Below, one piece after another: positions 31,836-44,300 of a DNA stretch of 64,000 nt. The stretch lies in NCBI GenBank assembly GCA_949825025.1, contig OX463780.1, positions 36,622,979 through 36,686,978 of the forward strand, read 5' to 3'. Origin of the DNA: Siphlonurus alternatus. Lineage: Eukaryota; Arthropoda; Insecta; Ephemeroptera; Siphlonuridae. Below the pieces are notes generated by a model. That model ran no database searches, was not told the DNA's origin, and saw only the letters and a program-made list of their open reading frames with translations. The translations under genes and the position numbers were made by a program. The first letter of the stretch is position 1; every line of letters starts with the position of its first letter.

Positions 31836-34384
31836 CAGAGTGAACCACAATTCGCGTGCCAACTTTTTTCGTTAATTTGGTATTGCAAAAATTTTCGCAC
31901 AAACTTCAAACTTGGTACACTTGTAGCTGAGGGTTGTAAAAATTAGTTCAGGGTGTTAAAATTTTTATTGGACACCAATAACACCCCTTTCAGGGGTGGT
32001 TTTTAAAAAAATTATTTTCGCCTTATGGGAATTCAATGTTAAATACAACTTTTTTTGAAATCATTGGAATTTTGCGGAAAAAGTTTCTAGCATAGGGTAA
32101 TCGACCGTCCTGAACTCAGAAATAATTTTAGATTTTTTCCCCGACGCACCCCTGAGGGTGGAGACCTACCCCTAAAATCCATTTTCCTTAAAAATTGTGC
32201 TAAAATTATGAAATTAATTTTCAAGGGGTAATCGACCCTCCTGAACTCGGAAATAATTTTAGATTTTTTCCCCGACGCACCCCCGAGGGTGGAGACCTAC
32301 CCCTAAAATCCATTTTCCTTAAAAATTGTGCTAAAATTATGAAATTAATTTTCAAGGGGTAATCGACCCTCCTGAACTCAGAAATAATTTTAGATTTTTT
32401 CCCCGACGCACCCCTGAGGGTGGAGACCTACCCCTAAAATCCATTTTTCTTAAAAATTGTGCTTAAATTATGAAATTAATTTTCAAGGGGTAATCGACCC
32501 TCCTGAACTCGGAAATAATTTTAGATTTTTTCCCCGACGCACCCCAGAGGGTGGAGACCTACCCCTAAAATCCATTTTCCTTAAAAATTGTGCTAAAATT
32601 ATGAAATTAATTTTCAAGGAGTAATCGACCCTCCTGAACTCGGAAATAATTTTAAATTTTTTCTTTGACGCACCCCTGAGGGTGGAGACTTACCCCTAAA
32701 ATCCATTTTCCTTAAAAATTGTGAAATTAATTTCCTAGGTGTAATTGACCCTCCTGAACTCGGAATTAATTTTAGATTTTTTTCCCCGATGCAACTCTGA
32801 GGGGAAACTAGCTGCTACCCACCATATCCTTCTTTCTTAATTATCGAGTAGAAATTGCGAATTAATTTTTTTTCAGGATGTATCGAAATTTTTCAGAGAA
32901 AAAATATCCCAGACTGACCCCTTCACTTGCAGCATGACAGTGGTTTCACTCAATGTGACCACCGTTAATTGGCGTGATGGCACATGTTGGTCCGCTCAAC
33001 GTGGCTATGTGTGTAGGTGCATAGCCTCTAACATCTGAGGTGTGACTAATTCCATGCAACGTCTGATCTCCACTTTCTGTTTGTCAATTCGTCTCAAATC
33101 TCTTCTTGTGAACATTTTTCTTCAGAAAGAGATTTGAGACCATTGACGAGCTAAAAGTGACAGACGTTATGTGGAATTGGTTACATCTCAGTTGTTAAAG
33201 ACACACATGGCCTCGTTGTGCAGACCAACATGTGCCTTCACGCCATGCAATTAACGGTGAACACATCCATCGTCATGCTGCAAGTGAAGAGGTGAGTCTG
33301 TGATTTTTTTTTTATGAAAGATTTTGATAAATTCCGAAAAAAAAATTTAATTCACAATTTCTACTCGATTTTTAAGGAGAAAAGATATGGTGGCTAGCCG
33401 TTGACCCTCAGGGTTGCGTTAGGGAAAAAATCTAAAATTATTTCAGAGTTCAGAAGGGTAGAGTACACCATGAAAATTAATTTTACAATTTTATCACAAT
33501 TTTTAAGGAAAATGGATTTTAGGGGTAGTTCTCCACCCTCAGGTGTGCGTCGGGGAAAAAATCTAAAATTATTTCCGAGTTCAGGAGGGTCGATTACTCC
33601 TTGAAAATTAATTTCATAATTTTAGCACAATTTTTAAGAAAAATGGATTTTAGGGGTAGGGTTTTTACCCTCAGGGTTGCGTCAGGGAAAGAATCTAAAA
33701 TTATTTCCGAGTTTAGGAGGGTCGATTACTCCTTGAAAATTAATTTCATAATTTTAGCACAATTTTTAAGAAAAATGGATTTTAGGGGTAGGTCTCCACC
33801 CTCAGGGGTGCGTCAGGGAAAAAAATCTAAAATTATTTCCGAGTTCAGGAGGGTCGATTACCCCTTGAAAATTAATTTCATAATTTTAGCACAATTTTTA
33901 AGGAAAATGGATTTTAGGGGTAGGTCTCCACCCTCAGGGGTGCGTCGGGGAAAAAAATTAAAATTATTTCCGAGTTCAGGAGGGTCGATTTCCCCTTGAA
34001 AATTAATTTCATAATTTTAGCACAATTTTTAAGGAAAATGGATTTTAGGGGTAGGTCTCCACCCTCAGGGGTGCGTTGGGGAAAAAATCTAAAATTATTT
34101 CTGAGTTCAGGACGGTCGATTACCCTATGCTAGAAACTTTTTCCGCAAAATTCCAATGATTTCAAAAAAAGTTGTATTTAACATTGAATTTCCATAAGGC
34201 GAAAATAATTTTTTTAAAAACCACCCCTGAAAGGGGTGTTATTGGTGTCCAATAAAAATTTTAACACCCTGAACTAATTTTTACAACCCTCAGCTACAAG
34301 TGTACCAAGTTTGAAGTTTGTGCGAAAATTTTTGCAATACCAAATTAACGAAAAAAGTTGGCACGCGAATTGTGGTTCACTCTG
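31836..34384. mobile_element. Nested foldback element, copy 1 (Tc1/mariner-like ends)
   Basis: Ends CAGAGTGAACCACAATTCGC and its complement are flanked by TA duplications (31834-31835, 34385-34386) within the satellite word TTTTATATAGTG, so the empty site is known. Each arm holds five to six tandem 131-bp units (CCTGAACTCGGAAATAATTT, CCCTGAGGGTGGAGACC). The arms fold back around a centre near 33115. The apparent ORFs at 33401-33999 are translations of the 131-bp repeats, not a transposase. 2549 bp, non-autonomous. Confidence 0.9.
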
Positions 34385-36449
34385 TATAGTGATTTTCAAT
34401 TTAATAAATTTTATTTTGACTGCCTTGTCTCGATTGCAGACACGGCAGTCTAAAATAAAGCAATTTCAACGTTAATTCGTATATGTTATAGCACTCCCGT
34501 GTCCCGAGTGGAGACACGGCAGTTTTTTATATAGTGATTTTCAATTTAATAAATTTTATTTTGACTGCCTTGTCTCGATTGCAGACACGGCAGTCTAAAA
34601 CAAAGCTATTTCAACGTTAAAACGTATATATATGTTATGGGACTCCCGTGTCCTGAGTGGAGACACGGCAGTTTCTTTATATATATAGTGATTTTCAATT
34701 TAATAAATTTTATTTTGACTGCCTTGTCTCGATTGCAGACACGGCAGTCTAAAATAAAGCTTTTTTAACGTTAAAACTAATATGTTATAGCACTCCCGTG
34801 TCCCGAGTGGAGACACGGCAGTTTTTTTATATAGTGATTTTCAATTTAATAAATTCTATTTTGACTGCCTTGTCTCGATTGCAGACACGGCAGTCTGAAA
34901 TAAAGCTATTTCAACGTTAAATCGTATATGTTATAGCACTCCCGTGTCCCGAGTGGAGACACGGCAGTTTTTTTATATAGTGATTTTCAATTTAATAAAT
35001 TCTATTTTGACTGCCTTGTCTCGATTGCAGACACGGCAGTCTAAAATAAAGCTTTTTTAACGTTAAATCGTATATGTTATAGCACTCCCGTGTCCCGAGT
35101 GGAGACACGGCAGTTTTTTTATATAGTGAATTTCAATTTAATAAATTCTATTCTGACTGCCTTGTCTCGATTGCAGACACGGCAGTCTAAAATAAAGCTA
35201 TTTCAACGTTAAATCGTATATGTTATAGCACTCCTGTGTCCCGAGTAGAGACACGGCAGTTTTTTTATATAGTGATTTTCAATTTAATAAATTCTATTTT
35301 GACTGCCTTGTCTCGATTGCAGACACGGCAGTCTAAAATAAAGCTTTTTTAACGTTAAAACGTATATGTTATAGGACTCCCGTGTCCCGAGTGGAGACAC
35401 GGCAGTTTTTTTATATAGTGATTTTCAATTTAATAAATTTTATTTTGACTGCCTTGTCTCGATTGCAGACATCGGCAGTCTAAAATAAAGCTTTTTTAAC
35501 GTTAAATCGTATATGTTATAGGACTCCCGTGTCCCGAGTGGAGACACGGCAGTTATTTATATATAGTGATTTTCAATTTAATAAATTCTATTTTGACTGC
35601 CTTGTCTCGATTGCAGACACGGCAGTCTGAAATAAAGCTATTTCAACGTTAAATCGTATATGTTATAGCACTCCCGTGTCCCGAGTGGAGACACGGCAGT
35701 TTTTTTATATAGTGATTTTCAATTTAATAAATTCTATTTTGACTGCCTTGTCTCGATTGCAGACACGGCAGTCTAAAATAAAGCTATTTCAACGTTAAAT
35801 CGTATATGTTATAGGACTCCCGTGTCCCGAGTGGAGACACGGCAGTTTTTTTATATAGTGATTTTCAATTTAATAAATTTTATTTTGACTGCCTTGTCTC
35901 GATTGCAGACACGGCAGTCTAAAATAAAGCTATTTCAACGTTAAAACGTATATGTTATAGGACTCCCGTGTCCCGAGTGGAGACACGGCAGTTTCTTTAT
36001 ATATATATATAGTGATTTTCAATTTAATAAATTTTATTTTGACTTCCTTGTCTCGATTGCAGACACGGCAGTCTAAAATAAAGCTATTTCAACGTTAAAT
36101 CGTATATGTTATAGGACTCCCGTGTCCCGAGTGGAGACACGGCATGTTTTTTATATAGTGATTTTCAATTTAATAAATTTTAATTTGACTGCCTTGTCTC
36201 GATTGCAGACACGGCAGTCTAAAATAAAGCTTTTTTAACGTTAAATCGTATATGTTATAGGACTCCCGTGTCCCGAATGGAGACACGGCAGTTTTTTTAT
36301 ATATAGTGATTTTCAATTTAATAAATTTTATTTTGACTGCCTTGTCTCGATTGCAGACACGGCAGTCTAAAATAAAGCTATTTCAACGTTAAAACGTATA
36401 TGTTATAGGACTCCCGTGTCCCGAGTGGAGACACGGCAGTTTTTTTATA

Positions 36450-38998
36450 CAGAGTGAACCACAATTCGCGTGCCAACTTTTTTCGTTAATTTGGTATTGC
36501 AAAAATTTTCGCACAAACTTCAAACTTGGTACACTTGTAGCTGAGGGTTGTAAAAATTAGTTCAGGGTGTTAAAATTTTTATTGGACACCAATAACACCC
36601 CTTTCAGGGGTGGTTTTTAAAAAAATTATTTTCGCCTTATGGGAATTCAATGTTAAATACAACTTTTTTTGAAATCATTGGAATTTTGCGGAAAAAGTTT
36701 CTAGCATAGGGTAATCGACCGTCCTGAACTCAGAAATAATTTTAGATTTTTTCCCCGACGCACCCCTGAGGGTGGAGACCTACCCCTAAAATCCATTTTC
36801 CTTAAAAATTGTGCTAAAATTATGAAATTAATTTTCAAGGGGTAATCGACCCTCCTGAACTCGGAAATAATTTTAGATTTTTTCCCCGACGCACCCCCGA
36901 GGGTGGAGACCTACCCCTAAAATCCATTTTCCTTAAAAATTGTGCTAAAATTATGAAATTAATTTTCAAGGGGTAATCGACCCTCCTGAACTCAGAAATA
37001 ATTTTAGATTTTTTCCCCGACGCACCCCTGAGGGTGGAGACCTACCCCTAAAATCCATTTTTCTTAAAAATTGTGCTTAAATTATGAAATTAATTTTCAA
37101 GGGGTAATCGACCCTCCTGAACTCGGAAATAATTTTAGATTTTTTCCCCGACGCACCCCAGAGGGTGGAGACCTACCCCTAAAATCCATTTTCCTTAAAA
37201 ATTGTGCTAAAATTATGAAATTAATTTTCAAGGAGTAATCGACCCTCCTGAACTCGGAAATAATTTTAAATTTTTTCTTTGACGCACCCCTGAGGGTGGA
37301 GACTTACCCCTAAAATCCATTTTCCTTAAAAATTGTGAAATTAATTTCCTAGGTGTAATTGACCCTCCTGAACTCGGAATTAATTTTAGATTTTTTTCCC
37401 CGATGCAACTCTGAGGGGAAACTAGCTGCTACCCACCATATCCTTCTTTCTTAATTATCGAGTAGAAATTGCGAATTAATTTTTTTTCAGGATGTATCGA
37501 AATTTTTCAGAGAAAAAATATCCCAGACTGACCCCTTCACTTGCAGCATGACAGTGGTTTCACTCAATGTGACCACCGTTAATTGGCGTGATGGCACATG
37601 TTGGTCCGCTCAACGTGGCTATGTGTGTAGGTGCATAGCCTCTAACATCTGAGGTGTGACTAATTCCATGCAACGTCTGATCTCCACTTTCTGTTTGTCA
37701 ATTCGTCTCAAATCTCTTCTTGTGAACATTTTTCTTCAGAAAGAGATTTGAGACCATTGACGAGCTAAAAGTGACAGACGTTATGTGGAATTGGTTACAT
37801 CTCAGTTGTTAAAGACACACATGGCCTCGTTGTGCAGACCAACATGTGCCTTCACGCCATGCAATTAACGGTGAACACATCCATCGTCATGCTGCAAGTG
37901 AAGAGGTGAGTCTGTGATTTTTTTTTTATGAAAGATTTTGATAAATTCCGAAAAAAAAATTTAATTCACAATTTCTACTCGATTTTTAAGGAGAAAAGAT
38001 ATGGTGGCTAGCCGTTGACCCTCAGGGTTGCGTTAGGGAAAAAATCTAAAATTATTTCAGAGTTCAGAAGGGTAGAGTACACCATGAAAATTAATTTTAC
38101 AATTTTATCACAATTTTTAAGGAAAATGGATTTTAGGGGTAGTTCTCCACCCTCAGGTGTGCGTCGGGGAAAAAATCTAAAATTATTTCCGAGTTCAGGA
38201 GGGTCGATTACTCCTTGAAAATTAATTTCATAATTTTAGCACAATTTTTAAGAAAAATGGATTTTAGGGGTAGGGTTTTTACCCTCAGGGTTGCGTCAGG
38301 GAAAGAATCTAAAATTATTTCCGAGTTTAGGAGGGTCGATTACTCCTTGAAAATTAATTTCATAATTTTAGCACAATTTTTAAGAAAAATGGATTTTAGG
38401 GGTAGGTCTCCACCCTCAGGGGTGCGTCAGGGAAAAAAATCTAAAATTATTTCCGAGTTCAGGAGGGTCGATTACCCCTTGAAAATTAATTTCATAATTT
38501 TAGCACAATTTTTAAGGAAAATGGATTTTAGGGGTAGGTCTCCACCCTCAGGGGTGCGTCGGGGAAAAAAATTAAAATTATTTCCGAGTTCAGGAGGGTC
38601 GATTTCCCCTTGAAAATTAATTTCATAATTTTAGCACAATTTTTAAGGAAAATGGATTTTAGGGGTAGGTCTCCACCCTCAGGGGTGCGTTGGGGAAAAA
38701 ATCTAAAATTATTTCTGAGTTCAGGACGGTCGATTACCCTATGCTAGAAACTTTTTCCGCAAAATTCCAATGATTTCAAAAAAAGTTGTATTTAACATTG
38801 AATTTCCATAAGGCGAAAATAATTTTTTTAAAAACCACCCCTGAAAGGGGTGTTATTGGTGTCCAATAAAAATTTTAACACCCTGAACTAATTTTTACAA
38901 CCCTCAGCTACAAGTGTACCAAGTTTGAAGTTTGTGCGAAAATTTTTGCAATACCAAATTAACGAAAAAAGTTGGCACGCGAATTGTGGTTCACTCTG
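36450..38998. mobile_element. Nested foldback element, copy 2
   Basis: Appears identical to 31836-34384 at +4614 bp, with the same TA-flanked target, so it arose by duplication of the surrounding array and not by a second transposition. Its ORF-like frames at 38015-38613 are exact repeats of those in copy 1. Confidence 0.92.
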
Positions 38999-41340
38999 TA
39001 TAGTGATTTTCAATTTAATAAATTTTATTTTGACTGCCTTGTCTCGATTGCAGACACGGCAGTCTAAAATAAAGCAATTTCAACGTTAATTCGTATATGT
39101 TATAGCACTCCCGTGTCCCGAGTGGAGACACGGCAGTTTTTTATATAGTGATTTTCAATTTAATAAATTTTATTTTGACTGCCTTGTCTCGATTGCAGAC
39201 ACGGCAGTCTAAAACAAAGCTATTTCAACGTTAAAACGTATATATATGTTATGGGACTCCCGTGTCCTGAGTGGAGACACGGCAGTTTCTTTATATATAT
39301 AGTGATTTTCAATTTAATAAATTTTATTTTGACTGCCTTGTCTCGATTGCAGACACGGCAGTCTAAAATAAAGCTTTTTTAACGTTAAAACTAATATGTT
39401 ATAGCACTCCCGTGTCCCGAGTGGAGACACGGCAGTTTTTTTATATAGTGATTTTCAATTTAATAAATTCTATTTTGACTGCCTTGTCTCGATTGCAGAC
39501 ACGGCAGTCTGAAATAAAGCTATTTCAACGTTAAATCGTATATGTTATAGCACTCCCGTGTCCCGAGTGGAGACACGGCAGTTTTTTTATATAGTGATTT
39601 TCAATTTAATAAATTCTATTTTGACTGCCTTGTCTCGATTGCAGACACGGCAGTCTAAAATAAAGCTTTTTTAACGTTAAATCGTATATGTTATAGCACT
39701 CCCGTGTCCCGAGTGGAGACACGGCAGTTTTTTTATATAGTGAATTTCAATTTAATAAATTCTATTCTGACTGCCTTGTCTCGATTGCAGACACGGCAGT
39801 CTAAAATAAAGCTATTTCAACGTTAAATCGTATATGTTATAGCACTCCTGTGTCCCGAGTAGAGACACGGCAGTTTTTTTATATAGTGATTTTCAATTTA
39901 ATAAATTCTATTTTGACTGCCTTGTCTCGATTGCAGACACGGCAGTCTAAAATAAAGCTTTTTTAACGTTAAAACGTATATGTTATAGGACTCCCGTGTC
40001 CCGAGTGGAGACACGGCAGTTTTTTTATATAGTGATTTTCAATTTAATAAATTTTATTTTGACTGCCTTGTCTCGATTGCAGACATCGGCAGTCTAAAAT
40101 AAAGCTTTTTTAACGTTAAATCGTATATGTTATAGGACTCCCGTGTCCCGAGTGGAGACACGGCAGTTTTTTTATATAGTGATTTTAAATTTAATAAATT
40201 TTATTTTGACTGCCTTGTCTCGATTGCAGACACGGCAGTCTAAAATAAAGCTATTTCAACGTTAAAACGTATATGTTATAGGACTCCCGTGTCCCGAGTG
40301 GAGACACGGCAGTTTCTTTATATATATAGTGATTTTCAATTTAATAAATTTTATTTTGACTGCCTTGTCTCGATTGCAGACACGGCAGTCTAAAATAAAG
40401 CTATTTCAACGTTAAATCGTATATGTTATAGCACTCCCGTGTCCCGAGTGGAGACACGGCAGTTTTTTTATATAGTGATTTTCAATTTAATAAATTCTAT
40501 TTTGACTGCCTTGTCTCGATCGCAGACACGGCAGTCTAAAATAAAGCTTTTTTAACGTTAAATCGAATATGTTATAGGACTCCCGTGTCCCGAGTGGAGA
40601 CACGGCAGTTATTTATATATAGTGATTTTCAATTTAATAAATTCTATTTTGACTGCCTTGTCTCGATTGCAGACACGGCAGTCTAAAATAAAGCTTTTTT
40701 AACGTTAAAACGTATATGTTATAGGACTCCCGAGTGGAGACACGGCAGTTTTTTTATATAGTGATTTTCAATTTAATAAATTCTATTTTGACTGCTTTGT
40801 CTCGATTGCAGACACGGCAGTCTAAAATAAAGCTATTTCAACGTTAAAACGTATATGTTATAGCACTACCGTGTCCCGAGTGGAGACACGGCAGTTTTTT
40901 TATATATATAAGTGATTTATTTCAATTTAATAAATTCTACTTTGACTGTTTTGTCTCGATTGCAGACACGGCAGTCTAAAATAAAGCTATTTCAACATTA
41001 AATCGTGTATGTTATAGCACTCCCGTGTCCCGAGTGGAGACACGGCAGTTATTTATATATAGTGATTTTCAATTTAATAAATTCTATTTTGACTGCCTTG
41101 TCTCGATTGCAGACACGGCAGTCTGAAATAAAGCTATTTCAACGTTAAATCGTATATGTTATAGCACTCCCGTGTCCCGAGTGGAGACACGGCAGTTTTT
41201 TTATATAGTGATTTTCAATTTAATAAATTCTATTTTGACTGCCTTGTCTCGATTGCAGACACGGCAGTCTAAAATAAAGCTATTTCAACGTTAAATCGTA
41301 TATGTTATAGGACTCCCGAGTGGAGAGACGGCAGTTTTTT

Positions 41341-44300
41341 TTATAAAAAAAACATATACGATTTAACGTTAAAAAAGCTTTATTTTAGACTGCCGTGTCT
41401 GCAATCGAGACAAGGCAGTCAAAATAGAATTTATTAAATTGAAAATCACTATATATAAAAAAAACTGCCGTGTCTCCACTCGGGACACGGGAGTGCTATA
41501 ACATATACGATTTAACGTTAAAATAGCTTTATTTTCGACTGCCGTGTCTGCAATCGAGACAAGGCAGTCAAAATAGAATTTATTAAATTGAAAATCACTA
41601 TATAAAAAAACTGCCGTGTCTCCACTCGGGACACGGGAGTGCTATAACATATACGATTTAACGTTGAAATAGCTTTATTTTAGACTGCCGTGTCTGCAAT
41701 CGAGACAAGGCAGTCAAAATAAAAATTATTAAATTGAAAATCACTATATAAAAAAACTGCCGTGTCTCCACTCGGGAGTCCTATAACATATACGTTTTAA
41801 CGTTAAAAAAGCTTTATTTTAGACTGCCGTGTCTGCAATCGAGACAAGGCAGTCAAAATAGAATTTATTAAATTGAAAATCACTATATATAAATAACTGC
41901 CGTGTCTCCACTCGGGACACGGGAGTCCTATAACATATACGTTTTAACGTTAAAAAAGCTTTATTTTAGACTGCCGTGTCTGCAATCGAGACAAGGCAGT
42001 CAAAATAGAATTTATTAAATTGAAAATCACTATATAAAAAAATTGCCGTGTCTCCACTCGGGACACGGGAGTCCTATAACATATACGTTTTAACGTTAAA
42101 AAAGCTTTATTTTAGACTGCCGTGTCTGCAATCGAGACAAGGCAGTCAAAATAGAATTTATTAAATTGAAAATCACACACTATATAAAAAAACTGCCGTG
42201 TCTCCACTCGGGACACGGGAGTGCTATAACATATACGATTTAACGTTAAAAAAGCTTTATTTTAGACTGCCGTGTCTGCAATCGAGACAAGGCAGTCAAA
42301 ATATAATTTATTAAATTGAAAATCACTATATATAAAAAAACTGCCGTGTCTCCACTCGGGACACGGGAGTGCTATAACATATACGATTTAACGTTGAAAT
42401 AGCTTTATTTTAGACTGCCGTGTCTGCAATCGAGACAAGGCAGTCAAAATAGAATTTATTAAATTGAAAATCACTATATAAAAAACTGCCGTGTCTCCAC
42501 TCGGGACACGGGAGTCCTATAACATATACGATTTAACGTTAAAAAAGCTTTATTTTAGACTGCCGTGTCTGCAATCGAGACAAGGCAGTCAAAATAAAAT
42601 TTATTAAATTGAAAATCATTATATAAAAAAACTGCCGTGTCTCCACTCGGGACACGGGAGTCCTATAACATATACGTTTTAACGTTAAAAAAGCTTTATT
42701 TTAGACTGCCGTGTCTGCAATCGAGACAAGGCAGTCAAAATAGAATTTATTAAATTGAAAATCACACACTATATAAAAAAACTGCCGTGTCTCCACTCGG
42801 GACACGGGAGTGCTATAACATATACGATTTAACGTTAAAAAAGCTTTATTTTAGACTGCCGTGTCTGCAATCGAGACAAGGCAGTCAAAATATAATTTAT
42901 TAAATTGAAAATCACTATATATAAAAAAACTGCCGTGTCTCCACTCGGGACACGGGAGTGCTATAACATATACGATTTAACGTTGAAATAGCTTTATTTT
43001 AGACTGCCGTGTCTGCAATCGAGACAAGGCAGTCAAAATAAAAATTATTAAATTGAAAATCACTATATAAAAAAACTGCCGTGTCTCCACTCGGGAGTCC
43101 TATAACATATACGTTTTAACGTTAAAAAAGCTTTATTTTAGACTGCCGTGTCTGCAATCGAGACAAGGCAGTCAAAATAGAATTTATTAAATTGAAAATC
43201 ACTATATATAAATAACTGCCGTGTCTCCACTCGGGACACGGGAGTCCTATAACATATACGTTTTAACGTTAAAAAAGCTTTATTTTAGACTGCCGTGTCT
43301 GCAATCGAGACAAGGCAGTCAAAATAGAATTTATTAAATTGAAAATCACTATATAAAAAAATTGCCGTGTCTCCACTCGGGACACGGGAGTCCTATAACA
43401 TATACGTTTTAACGTTAAAAAAGCTTTATTTTAGACTGCCGTGTCTGCAATCGAGACAAGGCAGTCAAAATAGAATTTATTAAATTGAAAATCACACACT
43501 ATATAAAAAAACTGCCGTGTCTCCACTCGGGACACGGGAGTGCTATAACATATACGATTTAACGTTAAAAAAGCTTTATTTTAGACTGCCGTGTCTGCAA
43601 TCGAGACAAGGCAGTCAAAATATAATTTATTAAATTGAAAATCACTATATATAAAAAAACTGCCGTGTCTCCACTCGGGACACGGGAGTGCTATAACATA
43701 TACGATTTAACGTTGAAATAGCTTTATTTTAGACTGCCGTGTCTGCAATCGAGACAAGGCAGTCAAAATAGAATTTATTAAATTGAAAATCACTATATAA
43801 AAAACTGCCGTGTCTCCACTCGGGACACGGGAGTCCTATAACATATACGATTTAACGTTAAAAAAGCTTTATTTTAGACTGCCGTGTCTGCAATCGAGAC
43901 AAGGCAGTCAAAATAAAATTTATTAAATTGAAAATCATTATATAAAAAAACTGCCGTGTCTCCACTCGGGACACGGGAGTCCTATAACATATACGATTTA
44001 ACGTTAAAAAAGCTTTATTTTAGACTGCCGTGTCTGCAATCGAGACAAGGCAGTCAAAATATAATTTATTAAATTGAAAATCACTATATATAAAAAAACT
44101 GCCGTGTCTCCACTCGCGACACGGGAGTGCTATAACATATACGATTTAACGTTGAAATAGCTTTATTTTAGACTGCCGTGTCTGCAATCGAGACAAGGCA
44201 GTCAAAATAGAATTTATTAAATTGAAAATCACTATATAAAAAAACTGCCGTGTCTCCACTCGGGACACGGGAGTCCTATAACATATACGTTTTAACGTTA

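Larger units (their letters stand above)
31180..40165 (+). repeat. Tandem duplication with 4614-bp period
   Basis: About 31180-35551 and 35794-40165 look identical at an offset of 4614 bp, including the nested foldback, rare variants such as AGACATCGGCAG, and unit-specific T-run lengths. The match stops near 31171/35785 on the left and 35552/40166 on the right. Recent unequal exchange within the array, or an assembly duplication, would explain it. Confidence 0.9.
30541..41340 (+). repeat. Tandem hairpin satellite, forward half
   Basis: Roughly 39 units of about 141-154 bp by eye, interrupted by two nested foldback copies. Each unit holds two hairpins: GACTGCCTTGTCTCG...AGACACGGCAGTC, and ACTCCCGTGTCCCGAG... 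pairing with GGAGACACGGCAGT. They are separated by AT-rich spacers with AACGTTAAATCG and GATTTTCAATTTAATAAATT. The hairpin words GCCTTGTC and GTGTCCCGAGT are also in the element's terminal hairpins. Confidence 0.92.

Noticed and set aside
33401..33999. Open frames with repeated FLRKMDFRGRSPPSGVR-type peptides (also at 38015-38613)
   Set aside because: They are translations of the 131-bp tandem repeats in the nested foldback arm. The complementary arm has the mirror sequence, and there is no transposase motif.
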